Position numbers and translations under genes: made by a program
Part shown: piece by piece, positions 32,152-43,255 of the stretch
How positions within the stretch are numbered: the stretch's first letter is position 1
Layout of the letters: every line of letters starts with the position of its first letter
The notes under the pieces: generated by a model
The model's database searches: none
The model's input: the letters and a program-made list of their open reading frames with translations, nothing else
What the model was told of the DNA's origin: nothing
Source: Piliocolobus tephrosceles
Taxonomy: Eukaryota; Chordata; Mammalia; Primates; Cercopithecidae
NCBI RefSeq assembly: GCF_002776525.5
Contig: NC_045434.1
Span: forward strand, 110,278,199-110,342,198
Direction: 5' to 3'
Length of the DNA: 64,000 nucleotides

Positions 32152-32669
32152 TTATCTAAGGCAACCTAACTTCTTCCTCAGGCACTTCTTCAGAGCTTCA
32201 TGGATGTCTTTGTTTCTCAGGCTATAAATGATGGGGTGAAATGAGTGTCAGGATGATGTAGAGCAGAGAGGACCCTTTGCGCAAGAGTCAGAATGAGTTG
32301 GCTGAAGGCACAAGGTATGTGGCAATCAGTGTCCCATAAAACACCATGATCACAGTGAGGTGGGAAGAGCAGGTGGAGAAGACCTTAGGATAGCAGAAAG
32401 GAAGCAGGCGTAGGAGGCTACAATGAGGAGAAATGGGACCAGAGTCACTGCAGAAGAGGTGACAAGTTCACCAGGAAGAAATACGTAGGGGTGTGGAGGT
32501 GATGGCTGACTAAAACTAGAAGGACAATGAGGATATTTCCAGAAACAGTTAAGATGTAGAAAACTACAATTATCATAAAAAGGAAAATGCTTAGCTGTCT
32601 GATGGAAGAGAATCCTCGAAGCACGAATTCCACTCTCATCATTTGGTTTTCCCATGACAGGATCACCAT
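32152..32669 (-). pseudogene. Olfactory receptor pseudogene (class II), internally deleted
   Basis: Odorant receptors are single-exon seven-transmembrane GPCRs of about 310 residues in the olfactory cilium. From an ATG at 32669 this reads a receptor N-terminus, with 'EFVLRGFSSI', TM1 with 'TVSGNILIVLLVLV' and the start of TM2, 'HLHTPTYFFLVNLS'. Near 32465 it jumps, out of frame, to TM5 ('SSAVTLVPFLLIVASY'), so about 130 codons covering TM2-TM4 and the DRY region are gone. A second small deletion before 'FSTCSSHLTVI' (TM6), an in-frame TGA after 'YLVPSANSF', and a frameshift before 'PIIYSLRNKDIHEALKKCL' (TM7 and C-terminus) follow. The stop is at 32152-32154. It cannot make a receptor. The family within class II is not decided. 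No other receptor gene is in the window. Confidence 0.93.
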
Positions 32670-33365
32670 GCCTCAGCTTCACTAGAAACAGAACACCCAA
32701 TGATAAAACAAGAAAGTGCAGAAAGTTCTAGCTTACATGAAGAACATGGACAGCGAAGGGTTTTTAATCCCCACTCAGGTTTTTGGAAGGTTTCTTATTT
32801 GAGTGGAGAGAGATCATCTTTTCATTTCAAGGTATAAAATGGGAAAGAAAAAAATTTGGAATAAGAACCTATGATTTCAATCTCCTCTTTTCTCTTATCT
32901 TGTATCTTCACTTCCTCAGGAGCAATGTCAGTTTTTGAGGAAAACGGAAACAGAGGAATGCAAAGGGGGAAGGAGGACAAAGGAAGAGAGGAAGAATCAC
33001 CTACTATATGCCCTTCCTGCATGTACTGTATTCATCTGGTAAGTTATGAAAAGGAAGGAAGATCTGAAGGGAGGTGGGACCAAGAACAGGATGAGGAGCA
33101 CATTCTGGAGGATTTGAGAACTCTCACAGAGTACCTAGAGAGTCACAGATCCAAGACAAAGAACCCCTCCCCCCTTCCCTCCCACCTCAAGCATTGTTTG
33201 TTTTTTAGTGAAATGGCCCCATCCTATCAATCATGTATCCTTTACTTTTCAGTTTTACTTTTCAATTTCACTTTTCAGTTTCTTCCTGAGTTGGGAAGGA
33301 AGTTTTTTATTTCTGCTTCAGTTTCCATGACACTATCAAGAGAAAATCATGTGAATGTGAGGTTT
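32670..33365. other. Unassigned stretch with a 168-codon open frame
   Basis: No repeat was recognised. An open frame runs on the plus strand at 32871-33377 (168 codons). It has an acidic/basic stretch (around 'RGKEDKGREEESP') and a hydrophobic part near residues 130-140, but resembles no family I know, and its last codons run to the edge of the adjacent Alu. Probably chance. Confidence 0.4.
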
Positions 33366-33380
33366 GAGATTCTCTGATTC

Positions 33381-33683
33381 CTTTTTTTTTTTTTTTTTTC
33401 CAAGACAAAGTCTCACTCTTCCATCCAGGCTGGAGTGCAGTGGTGCAATCTTGGCTCACCGCAACCTCTGCCTCCCGGGTTCAGGCGATTCTCCTGCCTC
33501 ATCCTCCCAAGTAGCTGGGATTACAGGCACGTGCTACCACACCTGGCTAATTTTTGTATTTCTAGTAGGGACAGGGTTTTACCTTGTTGGCCAGGCTGGT
33601 CTTGAACTCCTGATCTCAAGTGATCCACCCGCCTCAGCTTCCCAAAGCTCTGGGATTACAGGCATGAGCCACCATGACTGGCC
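33381..33683 (-). mobile_element. AluS-like element, minus strand
   Basis: T-tail at left, then reverse-complement Alu ('aagtctcactcttccatcca', 'tcctgatctcaagtgatcca', 'tacaggcatgagccaccatg'). A 15-bp TSD, gagattctctgattc (33366-33380) and gagattccctgattc (33684-33698), differs at one base. Confidence 0.93.
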
Positions 33684-33698
33684 GAGATTCCCTGATTC

Positions 33699-34457
33699 TG
33701 AGGTCAGCATGCAATGCTGGTATAACCCAGGAATGCCTTCTATCGCAATTTTAAATAGATAAAATCAGATCATTGGAAGTATTTTATTTAGGACTGCAGT
33801 AAATGGGAAAAGAAGATTCAGAACTAACTGGCCTAACACACTGTGTACAACCAACCAATTGAGTGTAAGGTAGCCTTGGGTTATTTTAAGTGAGTTAAAG
33901 AAGCCCAAGTCTCATCTTCAGTACCATCTTGGTTAAAGCTAACCATGCACTCAACCAAAATGCTCGGGGTGGATAGACAGTCTCCCCCAATCACCCCAAA
34001 AAACTGCTAAGGCCACAGGCAAGGTCTGAAGCTGAACCCACTTTAGTATCCTCAGCTCCCTTGTGCTGGATCTGCACCTACTTAAGGTAGTTTTAGAGGG
34101 ACCATTGGCTGCAGGAAAGCAAGTGGAGATGGGACACACACAGGCACGGAAAGCACTGTGTGGCTATAATAATGAGGTAGCTACCATGAGTAGCCAGAGA
34201 GTCCCAAACAAACCAGGAGCTCTGTTTATGCATCATACTTCGAGCAAGTTGTTTAACAGTTTGCCATAAACTATAAAATGGAATATAGGACTGGAGGACC
34301 TAACATGTGCTAAGTGTGTGCAAAAAGCATATAGCTGAAAAGACTGGGAAATCATTGGCTATTCAGGGCTGCAGACATTACTTAAATTTACCAAGGAATT
34401 GCTTTTACTTTTAAGGGAGCACTGGAAACAAGGCTCAGTCTCCTTTGCAGTATCCTG

Positions 34458-34460
<3 letters not shown>
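33699..34460. other. Unassigned stretch
   Basis: No recognised gene or repeat; open frames below 70 codons. Confidence 0.4.

Positions 34461-34501
<41 letters not shown>
34461..34501. repeat. (TG)n microsatellite
   Basis: About 20 uninterrupted TG units. Long pure runs of this type are usually variable in length between individuals. Confidence 0.97.
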
Positions 34502-34503
<2 letters not shown>

Positions 34504-34850
34504 CTGCATGAATAATTAAACTGTTCCTGCTATCTGTTCTCATACCAGTAGCCTTTGGTAATACACTGATCACATGTTTAAACTGATCCAGTGGGAACCA
34601 TTTTGTGGAGCATCAGTTCTAGCTTTCCAGGTGCTTTATAGAAATAACCTGCCCGGCAGTCCTGGTGCCCAGAGGATGCCCAGCAACTGGTGATTCAGAC
34701 CCTGAACACACTGAGTGGAGTATGGGGAAGGTGCAAAGAGAAAATTTCTCTCCAGCCCCTGCAAAGCACAAATTATGACCTGAGATCTCAAAGAGAGGGC
34801 TTCAGTTCTGACAGAACACAGCCAAACTCCTGACTGGGGCTGCTGCTAAT
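34502..34850. other. Unassigned stretch
   Basis: No recognised gene or repeat. Confidence 0.4.
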
Positions 34851-34854
34851 GATG

Positions 34855-35095
34855 GTGATGTTCTCCATCCCAGGCACTGTTCTAAGTGCTGAAAATATAG
34901 AACTAAATTTCATCGTCACAACAACCCTATGTGGTGAGTACTTTTATTACAGATGGAAGCATACTTTACGTGGAGGCACAGAGATGTTAAATAACCTATC
35001 CATGACAATCATCTAAAAAGTGGCAAAGATGAAACTTAGACTCACTCTAGATCTCTCGTACCCAACTGCTAACACTGCCCATCATGGAGCCTGAG
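34855..35095 (-). repeat. MIR SINE
   Basis: 'aggcactgttctaagtgctg', 'cgtcacaacaaccctatgtg', 'gtgagtacttttattacaga' and 'ggaggcacagagatgttaaa' give a clear reverse-strand MIR. Confidence 0.85.
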
Positions 35096-37257
35096 TACAT
35101 TGGCTCATGTGCATCATCTCACAGAGGTAGGAAGATAAAAGTTTTCACAGGGCAGCCTTTCATCCTGGTTTTAACTTCAGCGAAAGGGAGGCCTGCTTTG
35201 TTGCCTGGTGAGAGTACAATCCCATAAAGAGTCACACTCTCTGAAAACTTTCTATATCATCTCCTGAATTTGCCTTCACGCTGCTACTTTTATGTGCACA
35301 GGGCATTACCACTTCCCCTCTACCAGGCAATTACATTTCTGCTGCGGGACTGCCTCACCACTTGGATGCAGGGCAGAGCCCCATGATGGAGAATGGAAGG
35401 CCAGGTGAAAGTAGGAGAGAATTGACTAGAAAGACAGTGAAGCCTGTGAGAGCACGGGCTGTAAAACTAAACAGGCTGGCTTCAAATTGCTGCTCAGCCA
35501 CAAAGACATTTAGCAAAGGCAAGTTTGACAACCTTTAAGGGAAAATCAATTCTACTGTCTCCAGATCTGTGTAGAAAGAGGCCTTCAAGGGCAGCAGAGA
35601 AGCCAGTGATACTGACCTCCCACCCTAGCATGCAGCCACTATCTCCTCCCTTATCTCCTCAGCAGAAGTGAGCAAATTTTAAAAGAATATTATTGAAAAA
35701 GCTAGAGGTGTGAACTCTGCTAACATGTTCTTATGTTAACTTCGCTCACATGAGGCAGCTTGACTCTAGAGCCACAGCCCAGCAAATTGCACAATATGTC
35801 TGTAAATGATGTTGGCACAGGGCTGAGCCCAGGGAATGCGCTCAGTAAGTGGCAGTGCTTTTTCCTCATCCTCTCCTCTCCAGCTCTTCCTCCTCTACTC
35901 CCTCCTTTCCTTCCAAATATGCCCAGCACAGTTAGTGTTGTCTATAGGTAAATGGACTCTTTCAGGAAGGAATCTGCTCCCCATCACCGGAGATGTTCAA
36001 TGAGAAACACATGTGAAGACAACCAAAGGAGACTAAATCAGTAGAGAATTACTTGGATCTGATGATTTTTAACATTCCTTTCAAACTTGAGATTTTTTTT
36101 TTTTCCTAATTGAGAAGCATTTCATTCCCCTAGGACACACACATAAAGCAAATTTAGGCGAAATGTAAGAGGCTTATCACAAAGACCAAGAAAAAACACA
36201 AGTACTCGGTGAATTATCCCGGGCTTTGTAACTTCCACTAACAACAAAACAAAAAGCAGAGGAGGACTCGGGCTATCTGAATAGAATCTACCCTCTTAGC
36301 TGAATTAAGTGGTCAGTGAACTGACCAATCCATTCAACCAACATCTAGCTGATGGTAAGGACAGTTGACTCATGCCAAGTGCTGGTCAGTTCAGGTGAAC
36401 AATTGGGCAATTGGGCAACCATATAGGCAAATAATTTGATTTTGCCACCAAACCAATATGGAATACTTTATTTAATACAGTAGGCAATTGTATACACGGA
36501 CTCATCTAGCAAATTACGGCCTCAAAACAGGAAACATTCAAGTGTATACCATCAGAATGGATGAGCTTTACCTGTCAGTGCCCTACAGGAACCCTCTCCC
36601 ATTTTGGGGAGCCAGGCCACAAAGACTATGGCATGTCCACTTCCCCTGGATTTGTAGAACTGGGCTAGATATCTGGAATCCAGCTTTTATGCAGAAATAT
36701 GCCACATGGTGCACTTGACAAAAACCATGTCAGAGCTGTCTCTCCCCATGAACGTAGGAGGATACTTGAGTTTGGCTCTCATTTATCAGCCTTCTTTTTT
36801 CCATATAAACTTGAGTCCCTCTGTGGGCAAAGCCCCTGATACTGGTGCTCATGGGCATTTCCCAAATGACTGTGGTGGGGAATTGTTGTTTACCTTACAA
36901 ATTCTATGAAACCAAGGTAGCTTCACCTTAAAGAAAATGTCTTTTTCCTCCTTGCTTTACATTAAGCTTCTACTTTGATAAAGACTCTTTTTACGTATAT
37001 GACCTTTATAAAAAGATTTAATTGAAAATGAGTGATTATGTTGTGCTTTAGGGGAATGGATTAAAATAATATTTGGAAGGAAGCATTCAATTTGTTTCTA
37101 CCTCCTGAAAGAAAAATCACTGTGCATCTCCTTATTGTCACACGTTTGGTAGGGAACCAAAACAATTATCTGAAATAGTAAACATTTATTGTCAAAGCCA
37201 TCAATTAAGATTCTAAAGAACTTGTGTCCTCCTGGATTCTTGTCATTGATTAAAAAT
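35096..37257. other. Mostly unassigned stretch with a MIR-like piece
   Basis: A weak plus-strand MIR match lies at about 35430-35560 ('gagagcacgggctgtaaaac', 'ttcaaattgctgctcagcca'). Otherwise no repeat or gene was recognised. A small direct repeat, caattgggcaattgggcaac, lies near 36401-36420. Confidence 0.4.
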
Positions 37258-37268
37258 AGTGATTGAGG

Positions 37269-37580
37269 GGCTGGGCGCGGTGGCTCACGCCTGTAATCCC
37301 AGCACTTTGGGAGGCCGAGGCGGGTGGATCACGAGGTCAGGAGTTCAAGACCGGCCTGGTCAAGATTGTGAAACTTTGTCTCCACTAAAAATAAAAATAA
37401 AAAAATTAGCCAGGTGCAGTGGCAGGTGCCTGTAATCCCAGCTACTTGGGAGGATGAGGCAGGAGAATTGTTTGAACCCGGGCAGCAGAGGTTGCAGTGA
37501 GCAGAGATCACACGTCACTGCACTCCAGCCTGGGCAACAGACTAAGACTCTGTCTCAAAAAAAAAAAAAAAAAAAAAAAA
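37269..37580 (+). mobile_element. AluS-like element
   Basis: A full dimer from GGCTGGGCGCGGTGGCTCAC to about 25 A, with CTCACGCC, not the monkey AluY CTCAAGCC, and an AAATAAAAAT-rich linker. Imperfect TSDs agtgattgagg (37258-37268) and agttactgagg (37581-37591). Confidence 0.93.
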
Positions 37581-37591
37581 AGTTACTGAGG

Positions 37592-40500
37592 CTAGTTCTG
37601 TTCTAGGAAATGTAAGTTTGTGATGGAAACCTATGGAATTAAAGTTCTTATTTACCGATAAGCATTGGCAAACTGGAGAGACATTTGCTCAAACTAACAA
37701 ATTAATACAGCTCTCCAATAAGTGAAACAAATGAAACAATGATGAAATAAACACTAAATTGAAACTATCTCATTTGTTCTTTAGAACTAAAAATTTTTTT
37801 GTTGTCTATGCTATAGGATCCAGACTTCCTGCAATCTTGTCCTTATTGATATCTATTTACTAAGTATCTAATGTATGCCAGTTTAACTATCTATCATCCT
37901 CACAACACCTCTATATTGCCAGTTTCACAAATGAGGACATCCAGGCTCTGAGAGAGTTCCTCATTAAGAATTGTCCAGGCGGAGGACTGTGAGAGAACTG
38001 GGAGCAAACTGCATGTCCCATGAAGACATGTGTCTGTCTCATTACTACCCCATACTTAGGTCCTATCTTGGAGCCTGTCACATAGCAAGGCCTTTAAGAT
38101 TAATCAGTTAGAGGAATGAACAAATATGGAGCAAATGTCTGACTCCTTCAAATCTAGTGTCCTTTGCATTTTAGCAAACTGCACAAATGGTATTGTCAGC
38201 AAGTCAGTTTAGAGGAAGGACTCTAGAGCCTGAATTGAAGCTGAATAGGTGTTAGAAGCAGTAATGATGCTAAAAAGATTTTAAATGCCAAATGATACTT
38301 CTTAAAAGTCAAAGACCACTGATCAAAATACAAAGATTATTTTATTTAGAGCACGACCATTTCAGATAAGCCTGTTTCAAGCATTTCAGCTACTTAATTA
38401 TTTTGCAGAAAGGCTAATTTTCAATTTCTAGGAGATCATTCTACTTTTAGAAATAAGAGATATTTATTTTTTGAGATCAAGCCACTAATACAGATTTATT
38501 CAGGAATAGAAACTTCAAACATATTCTGCAGAGGGTAAGATTCATGTAATACTTGACTCTTAACCCATATATCACAATACAAGAAGCAATTATAACTCTG
38601 ATCCTTTGACTTCAGGAAAGATTACAATTATAATCTTTACATATTGGTAGTCTTTAAAAGGTGAAAGAAAACCTAAAAAGAAAATGTAAAAGGCTGAAAT
38701 AAAAGGATTTTTGAGCCTAATATGTCAACTTCAGAAATTCACATGATTGTGAATGTGATTATGTTGATATAATTAAAAGTTAACTATTTTCAGCTGCCTA
38801 TTAGTTTTTTTTTCTCTTTTGCCTCATCCTGTAAGAACACCAAGTCCTATTTTATCTCAGAGAATTTGTAATTGTTGCCTCTGCCTAGAGCATGCCCTGC
38901 TTTTATTTCTGCATGGTGCGTATCATTATTTCCAAGCATGTTTTTTATTTCCTTGGTAATTGACTGCACCTACTACTAGACTGTAATCCCACAAGAGCAG
39001 GGAACTCTGCTTTGTCTGATACCGTATCCCAGTGCCAAAAACGATAGATAATAATTATTTGCAGGAAATAATGAGAACAAAAAATCTATGATATTACCAT
39101 GAAGTTTGCAGTTGTTCTTAAGAATTGGGTTCCCAAGGTCAGCTGTTAGAAGTTGGTTATCTTCCTTAGGGACTTTGCCTTCAGGGGAGAAATTATGTTT
39201 CTGTGCCTAACCAGCCAAGCTGTCCTCAAGTGCATATCACAGGCAGTGTGGACCACACAACCCTGCTTCTTAGCTTTTCAAGAAAGCATTACTTTAAAAT
39301 AGACACATGAATATTAAATAATTACTCGCTTTGTACAAATTTTACGTAAAGATAAATATTTTTAAATAGTATATACAAACACCAGCTACAGATTAGTTTC
39401 TCAAAGATTATTTTAGTTGTTGTCTGGGCCTCAATAGCAAAGTTAACCTGAATCTGCTTAGAGCCAGAGCACTGTGGGGAATGTGGACTGTTCTGGCACT
39501 TGGGCTTCAGTATCCCTTGATAAGTGGTTCTAGTTCAGTCTTACTTTGCTGTTTATGTCCTGCGACAGAGAGTTACTAATTAACTGTTCATTGACTTGTG
39601 AGCATTGCCATACCCAAAAGTTAACAGATGGAGAAAGGAAGGCAAATTTCTTTTCGCTTTGTAAGACTTCAATCTCCTTTTGCTTTGTAAGGCTTCATTT
39701 CAAAATTTGTCTTAATCTTTATTTCTTGCTATTTTCTTGTGAAAAGGAAGAAGACACCGAACTATTTCTCAAGGTGACTCCTTGAGCCTACATGAATCGG
39801 TTGGTCTCTTCCAATCAGGAAAGACTTTCCTGGAAACCATGGCTCTAATTCATTTGTTCCAAATTTATCTTTCTAAACCCATTCTCCAGACATTGTACTT
39901 AAGAGTTCTGAGGGAAGGGATCTGCTTGCCTACATAATTATTAGGTTTTAGGGTTCCATTTGGGTTATGTCTTCATTCCTTTATTGACTGTGTACACTGC
40001 GCAAATTTGATACTGCAGACAGAAAATTATGAAGGTACACTTGCTTGCCATCCTGTTATTTATAGTCTAACTAGGGAAGTTGATGTACAAACATCCAGAT
40101 AATAAAAGGAGAGGTTAGTACAACCATTAAAAAAGAAAACTGAAACATAGTAAGTTAGAAAAAAAATTGTCTAAGTTCACCTATTCCATCATCAATAGAA
40201 CTATAGAACCCACTTCTGACTCCAGCTTCTGTATGATGGACACAAGATTACAGATAACCAAGGAGTTTACTAGTCTTCTTAGAGACCCTTTACCACCGGT
40301 TTCCTTTCCTAGAAGTTGTAGAAATCTTTGCCACAGGGAAATAGTAAAACACTCTCCCCCAGTTTCTTGCTCCTGTTTGGTAGCCAGATCCAGAAAGCAG
40401 AGTGGAAGTAGAGCTCCAGAAAGTCCTCGCACAATCACCACCTCTAGGTCCCCCTTCCTGACTGCTGTGCCCTGACAGGATGGTGGGGCTACAGTGCACA

Positions 40501-40604
40501 ATTGCCTTAGCCAGCCTGGCCTTCTACCTCCAAGTTACCACCAGATAGCAAGGACTTCACCATAGAAGCAAATAAGATTTTTCTTTATTATATTTTTACA
40601 AAAA
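37592..40604. other. Mostly unassigned stretch with MIR and L2 relics
   Basis: A reverse-strand MIR lies at about 37855-37985 ('caaatgaggacatccaggct') and a plus-strand L2 end at about 38870-39075 ('ctagactgtaatcccacaag', then 'agcagggaactctgctttgt'). The rest shows no recognised family. Open frames of up to 106 codons on both strands at 40167-40501 overlap each other and have no domain. Confidence 0.45.
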
Positions 40605-42390
40605 TAAAAAGTCCGTACTACCCAAAGTGATCTACAGATTCAATTCAACCTCTATCAAAATACTAATGACATTTTTTACAGAAATAGAAAAAACAATCCT
40701 GAAATGTGTATTAAACCACAAAATACGCTAAATAGCTAAAGCTATCTTGAGAAAAGAGAACAAAACTGGAGGCATCACACTACCTGACTTTAAGATATGC
40801 TACAAAGAAATAGTCACCAAAGAGCATGCTGCTGGTATAAAAATAGTCACATAGACAAACGGAACATAATAGAGTGCTCAAAAATAAATTCACACATTTA
40901 CAGCCAACTCATTTTTGACAAAGGTGCCAAGAGCACACCTTGGAGAAAGGATTATCTCTTCAATAAATGGTGCTGGGAAAACTGGATATCCATATGCAGA
41001 AGGATGAAACTAGACCCCTCTCTCTCACCCCTTACAAAAATCAACTCAAAACTGAAAAAAGACTTAAATGTAAGACCCAAAGCTATGAAACTACTAGAAG
41101 AAAACATGGCATTGGTTTGAACAAGAATATTCTTTAATAAGACTTCAGAAACAGACAACAAGAACAAAAATAGACAAATGGAATGACATCAAACTAAAAA
41201 GTTTCTGCACAGCAAAGGAAACAATCAAAAGGGTGAAGAGACAGCCTGCAAAATGGGAGAAAATATTCTCAAACTATGCATTTTACAAGCTGTTAATATC
41301 CAGAGTATATAAATAATTCAAATAACTCATAGCAAATGAACAAGTAATTTTTTAAATGAGCAAAAGGTCTGAATAGACACTTCAGATATTTGAACCAAGA
41401 CAAACAACCAACATTAAGAAAACGCTTGACATCATTAATCATTGGGGAAATGCAAATCAAAACCACCGTATCACCTCCCTCCAGTTAGAATGGCTATTAT
41501 CAAAAAGATAAAAATAACAAATGCTGGTGAAAATATGGGGAAAGGGAAACTCTTATACACTGTTGATGGAAAGCTAAATTTGTACAGCTATTATGAAAAA
41601 CAGTATGGAGGTTCCTCAAAAAATTGAAAATAGAACTACCATAGGATCCAACAATCCTACTATTGGTATTTACCCAAAGGAAATAAAAGCAACTTATTGA
41701 AGAGATATCTGCACCCTCATGCTTATTGCAGCACTATTCACAATGGCCAATATATGACATCAACCTAAGTGTCTATCAATAGATGAATGGATAAGGAAAA
41801 TGTGATATATATATACACAATGGAATGCTATTCAGCCATAAAAAAGAATGAAATCCTGTCATTTGCAACAACATGAATAAACCTAGAGGACATTATGTTA
41901 AGTGAAATAAGCCAAGCACAGAAGGACAAACACTGCATGATATCACTCATATGTGAGCTCTAATAAGTTAATCTCATAGAAGTAGAGAGTAGAATAGTGG
42001 TTACCAGAGACTGGGAAGAGTAGGAATGAGGGAGGATGAGGAGAGATTGGTCAATGTGTACGAAGTTACAGTTAGATAGGAGAAATAAGTTCTGATGGTG
42101 TATTGTATAGTGCGGTAACTATAGTCAACAACAATCTATTGTATACTTCAAAACAGCTGGAAGAGAGGATTTGTAGCATTCTCACTATGAAGAGATGACA
42201 AGCGTTTGAGGTGATGGATATGCTGTTTACCCTGATTTGATCATTACACTATATGTACACATATATACTATATATATAGTATATGATCATTACACTATAT
42301 ATACACATATATACTATGTATATGAAAATATCACACTCTACTCCATAAATATGTGCAATTATTATGCATCAATTAAAAACAAAATAAAGC
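40605..42390 (+). mobile_element. Old L1 fragment (L1MA-like), 5' truncated
   Basis: ORF2 3' part and 3' UTR. Readable pieces include 'GAKSTPWRKDYLFNKWCWEN' at 40797-41120. The end has 'ggttaccagagactgggaag' and 'gtgatggatatgctgtttac', typical of L1M tails. All frames are broken. Confidence 0.85.
42239..42330. repeat. AT-rich tandem repeat, 46-bp unit, two copies
   Basis: The unit starts 'gatcattacactatat' at 42239 and 42285 and contains the self-complementary core actatatatatagt (first copy) flanked by acacatatata sequence. It lies in the tail of the L1. Confidence 0.85.
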
Positions 42391-42474
42391 TTGTAAAAAT
42401 AACTATATATTATTTGATAAATGAAGATATTTTTGCTATATAGGATGACATAAAATACATTATTAAAATTTTTA

Positions 42475-43255
42475 AAAGTTTATTTGTCTGAAGACAATTG
42501 TAGATTACATGGAGTTGTAAAAAAAAGAGAGAGAGAGTGCCCATGTACCTTTGCCCCAATTTCCTTTCAATGAACACATCTTTCAAAGCTATACCACAAT
42601 ATCATAACTATGGCATTGATACAGTTAAGATAAAGAATATTTACATCACCCCCAAATTCTTCATGTTGCCTTTACATAGCCACCCCCATATCCCCCTCAT
42701 CACCACCTCTCATTAATTCCTAGCAAACACCAACTTGCTCTACAATTTTATAACTTTGAATTCATTTCTATAATTTCAAGAATGTTTTGTGTATGGAGTC
42801 ATACAGTACCTAATCTTTTGGGACTGACTTTATTCACTAAGCATAGTTTTCTGGAGATTCACCCAAAGAGTAATTTATCTAGAGATATTGCATGTATCAA
42901 TAGTTGGTTCCATTTTATTGCTGAGAAGTAGTCTATGGTATGGATGTAGCAGTTTGTTCAACCATTTATGAGTTTAAAGACATCTGAGATTTTTTCCGTT
43001 TTTGGCTATTACTATAAAGCTGCTGTAAACATTTGTGTACAGGTTTTTGGGTAAATGTAAGTTTTTTCTTTTTCTAGAGTAAATGCCCAGGAGCACAATT
43101 GTTGTGCTGAATGATGGTTGCATGCTTAGTGTTTTAAGAAACTGCAAAACTGATTTTCTGGAGTAGTAGTACCATTTTATATTTTCACCAGTAATGTATG
43201 AATAATTCAATTTCTCTGAATCTTTGCTAGCATTTGATGTTATCATTATTTTTTG
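42475..43255 (-). mobile_element. Old L1 fragment (L1M type)
   Basis: 'gccacccccatatccccctc', 'tatggagtcatacagtacct', 'ggctattactataaagctgc' and 'tttcaccagtaatgtatgaa' fit an L1 3' region on the minus strand. Confidence 0.75.

Noticed and set aside
33364..33762. 132-codon frame
   Set aside because: It is the well-known opening of antisense Alu sequence (the SLTLPSRLECSG type), not a gene.
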